64,000 nucleotides of DNA, taken from the NCBI GenBank assembly GCA_965197665.1, contig CBDANO010000004.1, positions 248,001-312,000 of the forward strand. Reading direction: 5' to 3'. The notes under the pieces were generated by a model that saw only the letters and a program-made list of their open reading frames with translations, had not been told where the DNA came from and did not search any database. This DNA is from CBDANO01 sp965197665 (GTDB taxonomy: Bacteria > Chloroflexota > Dehalococcoidia > Lucifugimonadales > UBA3495). Made by a program: the position numbers and the translations under genes. Shown here piece by piece: positions 18,563 to 25,901 of the stretch; within the stretch, counting starts at the first letter, position 1, and each line of letters begins with the position of its first letter.

Positions 18563-18778
18563 GTGGAATCCGTTCTGAACGTAATACAGATTCTCGTCTC
18601 CGTCACCATCGTGGTAGTCATCTTGTCTCAAGTGAAAGAGGGTGGAGGAGGCCTGTTCGGCTCGGCCCAATCCGCGGGCCGTACCCGCCGCGGGCTGGAA
18701 AAGACCCTGTTCCAGTTCACTATCGGCTTGGCTGCCGTGTTTCTCATCATCTCCATAATCAGCGTGCGATTGACCTAG
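18563..18778 (+). CDS. secG: Preprotein translocase subunit SecG
   Basis: A 71-residue, two-helix membrane protein: helix 1 LNVIQILVSVTIVVVILSQ, the conserved linker EGGGGLFGSAQSAGRTRRGLEK and helix 2 FTIGLAAVFLIISIISVRL. SecG assists SecYE protein export. The GTG at 18563 is chosen because it removes a non-conserved polar leader; a GAAGG lies upstream. It begins 55 nt after the gatB stop. Confidence 0.9.
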   Translation: MESVLNVIQILVSVTIVVVILSQVKEGGGGLFGSAQSAGRTRRGLEKTLFQFTIGLAAVFLIISIISVRLT

Positions 18779-18856
18779 GCGGCCCCGCCGCTTTGGTATG
18801 AACCATCTTGGGATCACGGCGGGCCGGCGCAGGCCCTTACCGGCGATAGGGACTCA

Positions 18857-19747
18857 GTGAACCCACCCATAGTATTGGCCACCGACTTTGGGCTGTCCGA
18901 CCCTTTCGTTGGCGTAATGAAAGGGGTGATCCTCAGCATCAACCCCAAAGCTACCGTCGTAGACCTTACCCATCAAGTCCAAGCTCAGAACGTAAGTCAC
19001 GGCGCCTTCCTCCTGGGCACGAGCCACGGGTTTTTCCCTGCCGGAACCATTTATACGGTGGTTGTAGACCCCGGAGTCGGCACTACCCGGGCGGCGCTGT
19101 TGCTGGTCACTCCCCGGGGCAAATATCTAGCCCCGGATAACGGAGTCCTAAGCTGCGTCGTGGCTGATTACTTGGAGAACCCCCCTGGGCAAAGGCAGCG
19201 GATTGCCGTCCCGCCGGTCATCGAAGCCTACAACCTGAACAACCCGGAGTATTGGCTGCACCCGGTAAGCAACACTTTCCACGGACGGGACGTCTTCGCT
19301 CCCGCGGCGGCCCATCTCTCATTGGGCGTTCCTGCCGAAGACCTGGGCGGACCGGCCCGGGACTTGGTCTGGTTGCCCCAGCCGCAGCCTACCTTCGTAG
19401 GCGACTGTATTCTTGGTGAAGTTATCCACGTAGACCGCTTCGGGAACTTGGTCACCAACATTCCTGAAGATGCCCTGCCGGGGGATGGAAAGCTGGAAGT
19501 AGAGATAAAAGCTGGGAGCATTATCGGTCTAAGCCGCACGTATAATCAGCCCGGCCCGTCATCCACTGACCATAATGGACCTGATGACCAGCCTGGCCGG
19601 ACGCCCGCCGCCGGTCCGGTGGCGCTGGTGGGAAGCCAGGGTTTTCTGGAGATCGCTGTGCCAAACGGTAACGCCGCCGCTCTCCTGGAAGCCTCGGTGG
19701 GAGAGCCGGTGCGGGTTGTCCTGCGGAGATATCCGGGTGTCCCTTAA
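18857..19747 (+). CDS. SAM hydroxide adenosyltransferase (DUF62 family)
   Basis: A 296-residue relative of fluorinases and chlorinases that uses water/hydroxide and splits S-adenosylmethionine to adenosine and methionine. The N-terminal signature is present: ATDFGLSDPFVGVMKG, then DLTHQVQAQNVSHGAFLL and VVDPGVGTTR. The C-terminal barrel has HVDRFGNLVTNI. The start is GTG. A low-complexity insertion at about residues 230-255 (SSTDHNGPDDQPGRTPAAG) is unusual. The halide-specific segment of true fluorinases is not seen. Confidence 0.88.
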   Translation: MNPPIVLATDFGLSDPFVGVMKGVILSINPKATVVDLTHQVQAQNVSHGAFLLGTSHGFFPAGTIYTVVVDPGVGTTRAALLLVTPRGKYLAPDNGVLSCVVADYLENPPGQRQRIAVPPVIEAYNLNNPEYWLHPVSNTFHGRDVFAPAAAHLSLGVPAEDLGGPARDLVWLPQPQPTFVGDCILGEVIHVDRFGNLVTNIPEDALPGDGKLEVEIKAGSIIGLSRTYNQPGPSSTDHNGPDDQPGRTPAAGPVALVGSQGFLEIAVPNGNAAALLEASVGEPVRVVLRRYPGVP

Positions 19748-19874
19748 GGAGATACCTTGATGTCCCTTTATGGGTGTTTCAAAAGTCCCTTCTTCCCGGG
19801 GAGAAGGTTAGGGTGAGGGGGAAAGTCTGAAGGCAACCGAGATGGTCCGCGGCAAATTGGTACAACCTGGCGCC

Positions 19875-19903
19875 GTAGGGGCGGGTTTCAAACCCGCCCC
19901 TAC
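19875..19903. repeat. Palindromic repeat R2, copy 2
   Basis: A 29-bp palindrome GTAGGGGCGGGTTT-C-AAACCCGCCCCTAC, the same family as 13626 and 34315 with compensating C/G changes in the stem. Upstream at about 19795-19825 is a GGGGAGAAGGTTAGGGTGAG motif, a sort often seen in bacterial intergenic repeats. Confidence 0.8.
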
Positions 19904-20000
19904 ACGTTCAATTACCACTACGGGACGGTTGCGCCGGTTCGTTTCGGCCGCGTCGGGAATCGCCCTCGACGGGCCGGCGCGTCACCCCCTATTCTTCGGT

Positions 20001-20139
20001 CGAAGCCGGGCCATACAACACGACGCTGTTGCGTTGGCAATCCCTTTTCCAGCCCGGCAAACCGGCACGCCGGGTTGATTATAAGCGGTCTCTTGCGCCG
20101 TTTTGCCTTGGACGCCGGCGTGAAAATCCGGGGCGCACC
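20001..20139 (+). repeat. Dispersed repeat R3, copy 2
   Basis: Second copy of the element at 4756-4892, same orientation, upstream of the E1 alpha promoter. The identical core block lies at 20075-20094. The remainder is about 70% alike by eye. Confidence 0.75.
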
Positions 20140-20156
20140 CAAGACCTCTATTCGGG

Positions 20157-20184
20157 TTGACATAGCTTCCGGCCATGCTACTAT
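20157..20184 (+). promoter_or_regulatory. Promoter of the E1 alpha/beta genes
   Basis: A perfect TTGACA -35 (20157-20162), a 16-nt spacer and a TACTAT -10 (20179-20184) preceded by TGC. It lies about 50 nt before the ATG at 20234, immediately downstream of R3 copy 2. Confidence 0.6.
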
Positions 20185-20233
20185 GGGGCTACTTTTCCGG
20201 GGTATAGACCACACGCCCGGCTAGAGGTGTGCT

Positions 20234-21241
20234 ATGGATGTCGACCGGGATACCTTGATCAAGCTCTACACTACCATGGTAACCATCCGCAACTTTGAAG
20301 AGAGAGGCGTTCCCGAGACCGGGCAGCGCCGGATGTCCGCCTCGGTCCATTCTTCCGCGGGCCAAGAGGCGGTGCCCACCGGGGTGTGCGCTCATCTGAG
20401 CGACGATGATTACATCGGCAGCACTCACCGGGGCCACGGCCACTGTATCGCCAAGGGGGTTGAGCCGAAGCTGATGATGGCCGAGCTTTTCGGCCGCTCC
20501 ACCGGCCCCAACAAGGGCAAGGGCGGCTCGATGCACATAGCCGACATGAGCAAGGGAATGCTGGGCACCAACGGAATCGTAGCCGCCAGCGTCCCGTTGG
20601 CGGTGGGGGCCGCCCTTACGTCCAAGCTCAAGGGCCTAGGCCGGGTGGCGGTGGCCTTCTTTGGCGACGGCGGGGCCAATCAGGGCGTCCTGCACGAGTG
20701 CATGAACTTGGCCTCGGTGTGGAAGCTGCCGGTGATCTTTTGCTGCGAGAACAACCAGTACGCCGAGTCTACTCCGGTGGAGTACGCCCTCTCCGTCACC
20801 CACGTGGCCGACCGGGCCGCCGGGTATAACATGCCCGGATTTCACGTCGACGGCATGGACGTGTTCGCGGTCTACGACGCGGCGGGCCAAGCGGTGGCCA
20901 GGGCCCGGGCCGGCGAAGGTCCAACCCTTCTCGAGTGCCTTACCTATCGCTACTACGGTCATACCGTCTTCGATAATCCCCTGTCTTACCGGACCAAAGA
21001 GGAGGAGGCGTACTGGAGGAGCAGGGACCCGATAAAGCTTTTCCGGGAAACCGTGGTACCCCAGGGCGAAATCACCGAGGAAGAGCTTGATCGGATTGAC
21101 CGGGAGACGGAGAGCTTGATGGAGGAAGCTGTAAAGTTCGCCGACGAAAGCCCGTTGCCCGAGTCGATAGAGCTATATGACGACGTTTACGTCAACTACC
21201 CGGTCGAACAGCTAAAGCGGGGCGCCAACATGGAAGTGTGA
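20234..21241 (+). CDS. Thiamine-diphosphate-dependent dehydrogenase E1 component, alpha subunit
   Basis: A 335-residue alpha subunit of a pyruvate/acetoin/branched-chain 2-oxoacid dehydrogenase. The ThDP motif starts at GDG 144-146 (GDGGANQG) and ends in NNQYAEST. HRGHGHCIAKG and GGSMH are typical of PdhA/AcoA. AGAGGTG precedes the ATG. No E2 or E3 gene is nearby, so the substrate (pyruvate, acetoin or other) cannot be decided; the PNKGKGGSMHIAD segment leans towards the AcoA side. Confidence 0.9.
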   Translation: MDVDRDTLIKLYTTMVTIRNFEERGVPETGQRRMSASVHSSAGQEAVPTGVCAHLSDDDYIGSTHRGHGHCIAKGVEPKLMMAELFGRSTGPNKGKGGSMHIADMSKGMLGTNGIVAASVPLAVGAALTSKLKGLGRVAVAFFGDGGANQGVLHECMNLASVWKLPVIFCCENNQYAESTPVEYALSVTHVADRAAGYNMPGFHVDGMDVFAVYDAAGQAVARARAGEGPTLLECLTYRYYGHTVFDNPLSYRTKEEEAYWRSRDPIKLFRETVVPQGEITEEELDRIDRETESLMEEAVKFADESPLPESIELYDDVYVNYPVEQLKRGANMEV

Positions 21242-21336
21242 CGGGTCTGCCTACGGCCTACCGCGCAACCCTCGCAGGCCGGAAGCGCCCATCTTCCTCG
21301 ATTCGGCCCCGGGTATTTGGTCCCGAGGAGACGAGA

Positions 21337-22386
21337 ATGACGACAGCACACGCCGAGATGACAACCTCCGCGGCCAGGGAAATTCAGTACCGGGAAGCAA
21401 TCAACGAAGCCCTGCGCCAGGAAATGGAACGGGACGAAACAGTAATCATCATGGGCGAGGAAATCGCCGGCGGCGCGGGCCGGGAACACTTGGGCATCGT
21501 GGACGCCTGGGGTGGGCCCTTCCGGACCACGGTGGGCTTGATACAACAGTTCGGCAATCAAAGGGTGCTGGACACTCCCCTTACCGAAGCGGCGTTCGTG
21601 GGTGCCGCCATCGGCGCGGCCTCCACCGGAATGCGGACCATTGCCGAGTTGATGTTCGTGGACTTCATCGGCGTGTGCATGGACCAACTCATCAACAACG
21701 CCGCGAAGATGAGGTATATGTTTGGCGGCCAAGTCAAGGTGCCGTTCACTTTGTTGACCCGTATCGGGGCCGGTTTCGGCAGCGCCGCCCAGCACTCCGA
21801 GTCCTACTACTCCATTTTCAGCCACATACCCGGGCTCAAAGGCGTGGTGCCCTCGGACCCCTACACCGCCAAGGGCCTGCTTGTCGCCGCCATCAGGGAT
21901 GACGATCCGGTGGTGTACTTCGAGCACAAAGGGTTGTACGGCAACACCGGCCCGGTGCCAGAGGAGCCGTACGAATTGCCCCTAGGCAAAGCCCGGACGG
22001 TGCGAGAAGGGTCTGACGTAACCTTGGTGGGTATCTCCCGCATGACCTGGGTGTGCACCGCCGCCGCGGAAGAGTTGGCCAAGTCGGGCATCGACGCCGA
22101 AGTCGTGGACTTGCTTAGTGTTTCGCCCATAGACTATGACCACGTTATCGATTCGGTCCGGCGCACCCACCGCTTGGTGGTGGTCGATGAAGATACCCCT
22201 ATTTGCAGCATTGCTTCCGATATTTGCGGCAGAGTGGCTGAGGAAGCCTTCGACTATCTGGACGCGCCGCCCTCACGAGTAACGGCGCCGCATACGCCGG
22301 TGCCATATAGCCGGCCCCTAGAGAATGTTTACGTTCCCAACGAAGCTCGGGTCATCAAGACGGTGCAGAACCTGCTGAACCGTTAG
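21337..22386 (+). CDS. Thiamine-diphosphate-dependent dehydrogenase E1 component, beta subunit
   Basis: A 349-residue partner of the preceding gene. It has the transketolase pyrimidine domain (INEALRQEMERDETVIIMGEE, DTPLTEAAFVGAAIGAA) and the C-terminal transketolase domain. The ATG at 21337 is preferred over an in-frame GTG at 21238 because GAGGAG lies just upstream and family similarity starts after it. The alpha2-beta2 E1 decarboxylates a 2-oxoacid or acetoin and passes the acyl group to a lipoyl E2 encoded elsewhere. Confidence 0.9.
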   Translation: MTTAHAEMTTSAAREIQYREAINEALRQEMERDETVIIMGEEIAGGAGREHLGIVDAWGGPFRTTVGLIQQFGNQRVLDTPLTEAAFVGAAIGAASTGMRTIAELMFVDFIGVCMDQLINNAAKMRYMFGGQVKVPFTLLTRIGAGFGSAAQHSESYYSIFSHIPGLKGVVPSDPYTAKGLLVAAIRDDDPVVYFEHKGLYGNTGPVPEEPYELPLGKARTVREGSDVTLVGISRMTWVCTAAAEELAKSGIDAEVVDLLSVSPIDYDHVIDSVRRTHRLVVVDEDTPICSIASDICGRVAEEAFDYLDAPPSRVTAPHTPVPYSRPLENVYVPNEARVIKTVQNLLNR

Positions 22387-22391
22387 TTGAC

Positions 22392-22545
22392 TTGATGTGC
22401 AAGTTTTGCAGGCTGCGGATTGGACTTGCGGCACAACAACGTCTTCGTCTGATATGACCCGTCTTCAACGAGAGAAATGAGAGTGTGGTTGGCCTGCCGC
22501 GGCGGGCCAACCACACTCTTTCTTTACCGGGGTGGGGCGGCAGCT
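22392..22545 (+). repeat. Dispersed repeat R1, copy a (palindrome at 22481-22518)
   Basis: The 38-bp core has arms starting GAGTGTGGTTGGCC and ending GGCCAACCACACTC around a CCGCGG-type centre. The left flank (tgtgcaagttttgcaggctg, then cggcacaacaacgtcttcgt) matches copies b and d. It lies between the E1 beta and NHL genes, where it may end transcription. Confidence 0.85.
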
Positions 22546-22598
22546 AGGGAAAAGGTAATCCGTCAAACTAATCCGCGGGCCTAAGAGGTGTAACCGGC

Positions 22599-23480
22599 AT
22601 GACTACTGTTGGCAGCGGCAAATATAGCTATCGGCTGGAGCAGGACTGGGCCAAGCTGCCGCCGGACCAAGAGTTCGGGGTAATGAGCGCCGTGGCTACC
22701 GACTCCCAGGACCGGGTGTACGCTTTCCAGCGCAAAGACCCTCCCGTGCTGGTGTTCGACCGGGACGGCGCCTTTCTGAGCTCTTGGGGCAACGGCAACT
22801 TCGTAAACCCCCACGGATTGTTCATAGCGGATGACGTCGTCTACCTCACCGACCGGGAAGGCTCGGTGGCTATGAAGTACACCTTGGACGGCAAACCCCT
22901 GCAAATCATTGGTACCCACGGCGTGTACTCCGACACCGGTTGCGAAGTTGCCGGAGAAGTCGCCCCCCGGTCGGCGGGTCCCTTCAACTACTTGACCGAG
23001 TTGGTACCTTCCCCTTCCGGCGACCTGTACGTCTCCGACGGCTACCGCAACGCCAGGGTGCACCGGTTTTCCAAGGACGGCGTCCTTATGTCCTCGTGGG
23101 GCGAGCCCGGCAAAGGAGGGGCGAACCAGTTCCATCTGCCTCACAGTCTGATCGTGGGACAAGACGGCAGGGTCTACCTTTGCGACCGGGAGAATAGCCG
23201 CATCCAAGTGTTTACCGCCCAAGGCGAGTTCGTTGAGATGTGGACCGACATGCAGCGCCCATTGGACATCTCCCAGGACCGTGACGGGGTCTTCTACATC
23301 AGCGAGCGGCCCGAAAACGGCAAGCCTCCGCAAGTGAGCGTCTTGGGCCAAGAGGGGAACGTCTTGGCCCGGTGGCCTTCCCGGGCCGGTCACGGCTCGT
23401 GGGTGGACGCCCACGGCGACATCTACTTGGCCCTGACCGCGGAACGGAGCATAGACAAGTACCTGCGGGTGAGTCCATGA
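22599..23480 (+). CDS. NHL-repeat six-bladed beta-propeller protein
   Basis: A 293-residue protein built of NHL-type repeats (NPHGLFIADDVVYLTDREG, SPSGDLYVSDGYRNARVHRF, LIVGQDGRVYLCDRENSRIQVF). No signal peptide is visible, so it is probably cytoplasmic. Its stop overlaps the ATG of the B12-mutase large subunit (ATGA), so the two genes are translationally coupled and probably function in one pathway. Relatives include lactonase-like and amidating-lyase propellers; the reaction, if any, is unknown. Confidence 0.85.
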   Translation: MTTVGSGKYSYRLEQDWAKLPPDQEFGVMSAVATDSQDRVYAFQRKDPPVLVFDRDGAFLSSWGNGNFVNPHGLFIADDVVYLTDREGSVAMKYTLDGKPLQIIGTHGVYSDTGCEVAGEVAPRSAGPFNYLTELVPSPSGDLYVSDGYRNARVHRFSKDGVLMSSWGEPGKGGANQFHLPHSLIVGQDGRVYLCDRENSRIQVFTAQGEFVEMWTDMQRPLDISQDRDGVFYISERPENGKPPQVSVLGQEGNVLARWPSRAGHGSWVDAHGDIYLALTAERSIDKYLRVSP

Positions 23481-25120
23481 CTAATAGCTCTAAAACTTCA
23501 AAAACCTCTGGGAGTAACGCGGCCAAGTGCCGCACCGTCTCGGGCCTCGAGGTCAAGGAGCTTTATACCGAGGAAGACGTTGAAGGATTGGACTTCGACC
23601 GGGACTTGGGCAAGCCCGGCACCTACCCTTTCACCCGGGGAGCTTATCCCACCATGTACCGTGGCCGGTTGTGGACCCGCCGCCAAATTGCCGGCTTCGG
23701 CACCGCCAAGGCCACCAACCAGCGGTACCGGTACTTGCTGGCCCACGGCCAAACGGGGTTGAGCACCGATTTCGATCATCCAACGTTGACCGGCTACGAC
23801 TCGGACCACGAATTGGCCGAGGGAGAGGTGGGCCGCTTAGGCGTCGCCATCGACACGGTAAGCGACGTGGCGGAGCTGTACCAAGACATCGCTCTGGACC
23901 AAGTGAGCGTGTCGCTCACTATCAACCATCCTGCCATTGTTATCTTCAGCATGTTCCTAGCCAACGCCCGAAAACGAGGCATCGGCTGGCCGGCCCTGCG
24001 CGGCACCGCTCAGAACGACTCGTTGAAGGAGTTCCACGGTCAGAAGACTTTTGCCTTGGCGCCCGGTCCGTCTCTCAAGCTGACCACCGACATCATAGAA
24101 TTCTGTACCCGCCACGTCCCCAATTGGTACCCGGTGTCCATTTCCGGCTACCACATCAGGGAGTCGGGCTCCGACGCGGTGCAGGAATTGGCTTTCACCC
24201 TAGCCCAAGGAATGGCTTACGTGGAGTCGGTGATGGAGCGGGACCTGTCGGTGGACAGCTTTTCGCCCCGCTTGTCATTTTTCTTTGGCTGCCACATGGA
24301 CTTCTTCGAGGAGATAGCGAAGTTTCGCGCGGCCCGGCGTATGTGGGCCCGGATTATGAAGGAGAAGTACGGCGCCGCCAGAGAGGAGTCCATGCGGTTG
24401 CGCTTCCATACCCAGACCCTGGGCTCGACGTTGATGCGTCAGGACCCCCAGAACAACGTCATTCGAGGCGCGCTTCAGGCCTTGGCGGCGGTAATGGGCG
24501 GCACCCAGTCCCTCCACGTGAGCGGCTACGACGAAGCCTATGACATACCTTCAGAGGAAGCCATGCGGACTTCTCTGGCGACCCAGCTTATCATTGCTAA
24601 CGAGTCCGGCGTCGCCGGCACGGCCGACCCCCTTGGCGGTTCGATGTTCCTGGAGTCTCTCACCGGGGCCATGGAGGAAAACGCTTGGCACTACATAAGC
24701 CAAATCAGTGACATGGGCGGGGGGTCCCTGCGCCGGGGAATGCTTCAGGCCATTGAAAGCGGCTACATCGAGCAAGAAATCGCCCGGGTCTCTTACGAGT
24801 ATCAGCAAAGGATAGAGAGCAACGACCAAGTCATAGTGGGACTCAATCAATACCAGTCCGAATCCAAACAACGGTTGGAGTTGTTCCAGTTCGACCCGGA
24901 GGAAGAGGAGTGGCAAAAGGGCAGGCTGGCCCAAGCGAAAGCGACCCGCAGCAGCAGCCAAGTTGCCGCCGCTTTGCATGAGTTGACCAAAACGGCTGAG
25001 CGGGACGAAAATCTCATGCCGCCAGTTTTGGAAGCGGTGGAGGCGTGCGCCACTGAAGGAGAGATCATGGGGGCGCTGCGGGACGTTTACGGCGAGTACG
25101 TGGACCCGGGGGTGTTTTAG
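23477..25120 (+). CDS. hcmA: B12-dependent acyl-CoA mutase large subunit, 2-hydroxyisobutyryl-CoA mutase type
   Basis: A 547-residue catalytic TIM-barrel subunit of the methylmalonyl-CoA mutase family, without the B12 domain, which is encoded separately by the gene at 25410. Aligning without gaps to P. shermanii methylmalonyl-CoA mutase, the substrate-specificity Tyr89 is Ile71 (WTRRQIAGF), Ala116 is Asp98 (GLSTDFD) and Arg207 is Gln189 (FHGQKTF). The Ile/Asp/Gln triad is that of 2-hydroxyisobutyryl-CoA mutase HcmA (I90, D117, Q208 in Aquincola). His226 (SGYHIRES) matches catalytic His244. It would interconvert 2-hydroxyisobutyryl-CoA and 3-hydroxybutyryl-CoA. The ATG overlaps the preceding stop. 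Confidence 0.88.
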   Translation: MTNSSKTSKTSGSNAAKCRTVSGLEVKELYTEEDVEGLDFDRDLGKPGTYPFTRGAYPTMYRGRLWTRRQIAGFGTAKATNQRYRYLLAHGQTGLSTDFDHPTLTGYDSDHELAEGEVGRLGVAIDTVSDVAELYQDIALDQVSVSLTINHPAIVIFSMFLANARKRGIGWPALRGTAQNDSLKEFHGQKTFALAPGPSLKLTTDIIEFCTRHVPNWYPVSISGYHIRESGSDAVQELAFTLAQGMAYVESVMERDLSVDSFSPRLSFFFGCHMDFFEEIAKFRAARRMWARIMKEKYGAAREESMRLRFHTQTLGSTLMRQDPQNNVIRGALQALAAVMGGTQSLHVSGYDEAYDIPSEEAMRTSLATQLIIANESGVAGTADPLGGSMFLESLTGAMEENAWHYISQISDMGGGSLRRGMLQAIESGYIEQEIARVSYEYQQRIESNDQVIVGLNQYQSESKQRLELFQFDPEEEEWQKGRLAQAKATRSSSQVAAALHELTKTAERDENLMPPVLEAVEACATEGEIMGALRDVYGEYVDPGVF

Positions 25121-25183
25121 CCGGTCCTGTCTGGTTGCTGCTTACACATACCGGACCGTGGCAGGCCGCGGCAGAGAGTCACT

Positions 25184-25426
25184 ATGGGGGCGTTCAGCGT
25201 AGGAATCCAAGTAGGTAACGGCGGTTTTGTCGGAGTAGATGCGATAGTAGACACCGGCGTTGCTTGTAGCCTCTTGCCCCTCGACATAGCGGAGCAGCTT
25301 GGCGTCTTGCCCGCGGGCCAACGCGCCTTTCAGTTAGCCGACGAATCGATCTTATGTCTTATTCCAATGCCGTCGTTATTGAAAGCTTCGGCGTATCCGG
25401 GGACCCCGCGTGGCGTCTCAGCCAAG
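25184..25426 (+). pseudogene. Remnant of a clan AA (retropepsin-like) aspartyl protease
   Basis: The N-terminal part (MGAFSVGIQVGNGGF...DAIVDTGVACSLLPLDIAEQLGV...FQLADES) matches small bacterial retropepsin-like proteins and keeps the DTG motif. After LADES the frame degenerates. The family's usual C-terminal ending can be read in another frame from 25357 (NAVVIESFGVSGDPAWRL), with the middle missing. An internal deletion with frameshift is the simplest reading. The remnant splits the mutase operon and its end overlaps the start of the small subunit gene. Confidence 0.6.
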
Positions 25427-25826
25427 TAACCCAAACATTAAAGTCCTCTTGGCCAAGCTGGGTCTGGACGGGCATGACCGAGGCGTAAAGGTGGTGGCCC
25501 GGTCCCTGCGAGACGCCGGCATGGAGGTCGTGTACCTGGGAATGCGGGTGACCCCGGACCAAGTCGCCCAAGCGGCCTTGCAAGAGGACGTGGACGTGGT
25601 GGGGATCAGTCTCCTTTCCGGGGCCCACCTACGCTTGATTACGCGCCTTGCTCAAGCCTTGGAATCCAGGGGCATACTGGATGACGTACTTCTAGTAGTG
25701 GGCGGCACCATTCCCGATGAGGACGTAGAACCCTTACGTGAACTGGGAGTTGACGGTGTTTTTCCGGTGGGCGCCTTCACCGGTACCATGGTTGACTTCA
25801 TACGGGCCAGAGTCAGACCGGCCTGA
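25410..25826 (+). CDS. hcmB: B12-binding small subunit of the acyl-CoA mutase (HcmB-like)
   Basis: A 138-residue cobalamin-binding domain with the DxHxxG base-off motif D20-G-H22-D-R-G25, then GISLLSGAH and VVGGTIPDED, as in the C-terminal domain of methylmalonyl-CoA mutase. His22 would coordinate cobalt. With the large subunit 289 bp upstream it forms the two-subunit enzyme. The GTG start has no good ribosome site, and its region overlaps the aspartyl-protease remnant, so the 5' end may have been rearranged. Confidence 0.88.
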   Translation: MASQPSNPNIKVLLAKLGLDGHDRGVKVVARSLRDAGMEVVYLGMRVTPDQVAQAALQEDVDVVGISLLSGAHLRLITRLAQALESRGILDDVLLVVGGTIPDEDVEPLRELGVDGVFPVGAFTGTMVDFIRARVRPA

Positions 25827-25901
25827 TTCCCAGCCCGCAGAGCTAGCCAGGTTTCTTGGGAAGATAGCTCAGGTGCAAAAGTCCGTCGCCGGTAGGTGTA
25901 G

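Noticed and set aside
22481..22518. R1 palindrome as a CRISPR repeat
   Set aside because: The copies are isolated and thousands of bases apart, with no spacers or cas genes.
23372..23476. Longer start for the mutase large subunit
   Set aside because: The 35 extra residues overlap the NHL gene, are Arg-rich and unlike the family; the ATGA overlap at 23477 is a better start.
23671..24543. A 290-codon frame inside the mutase gene on the same strand
   Set aside because: It is an out-of-frame shadow of strongly conserved mutase codons.
23477..25120. Calling the mutase methylmalonyl-CoA mutase from overall similarity
   Set aside because: The three pocket residues differ from MCM and match 2-hydroxyisobutyryl-CoA mutase.
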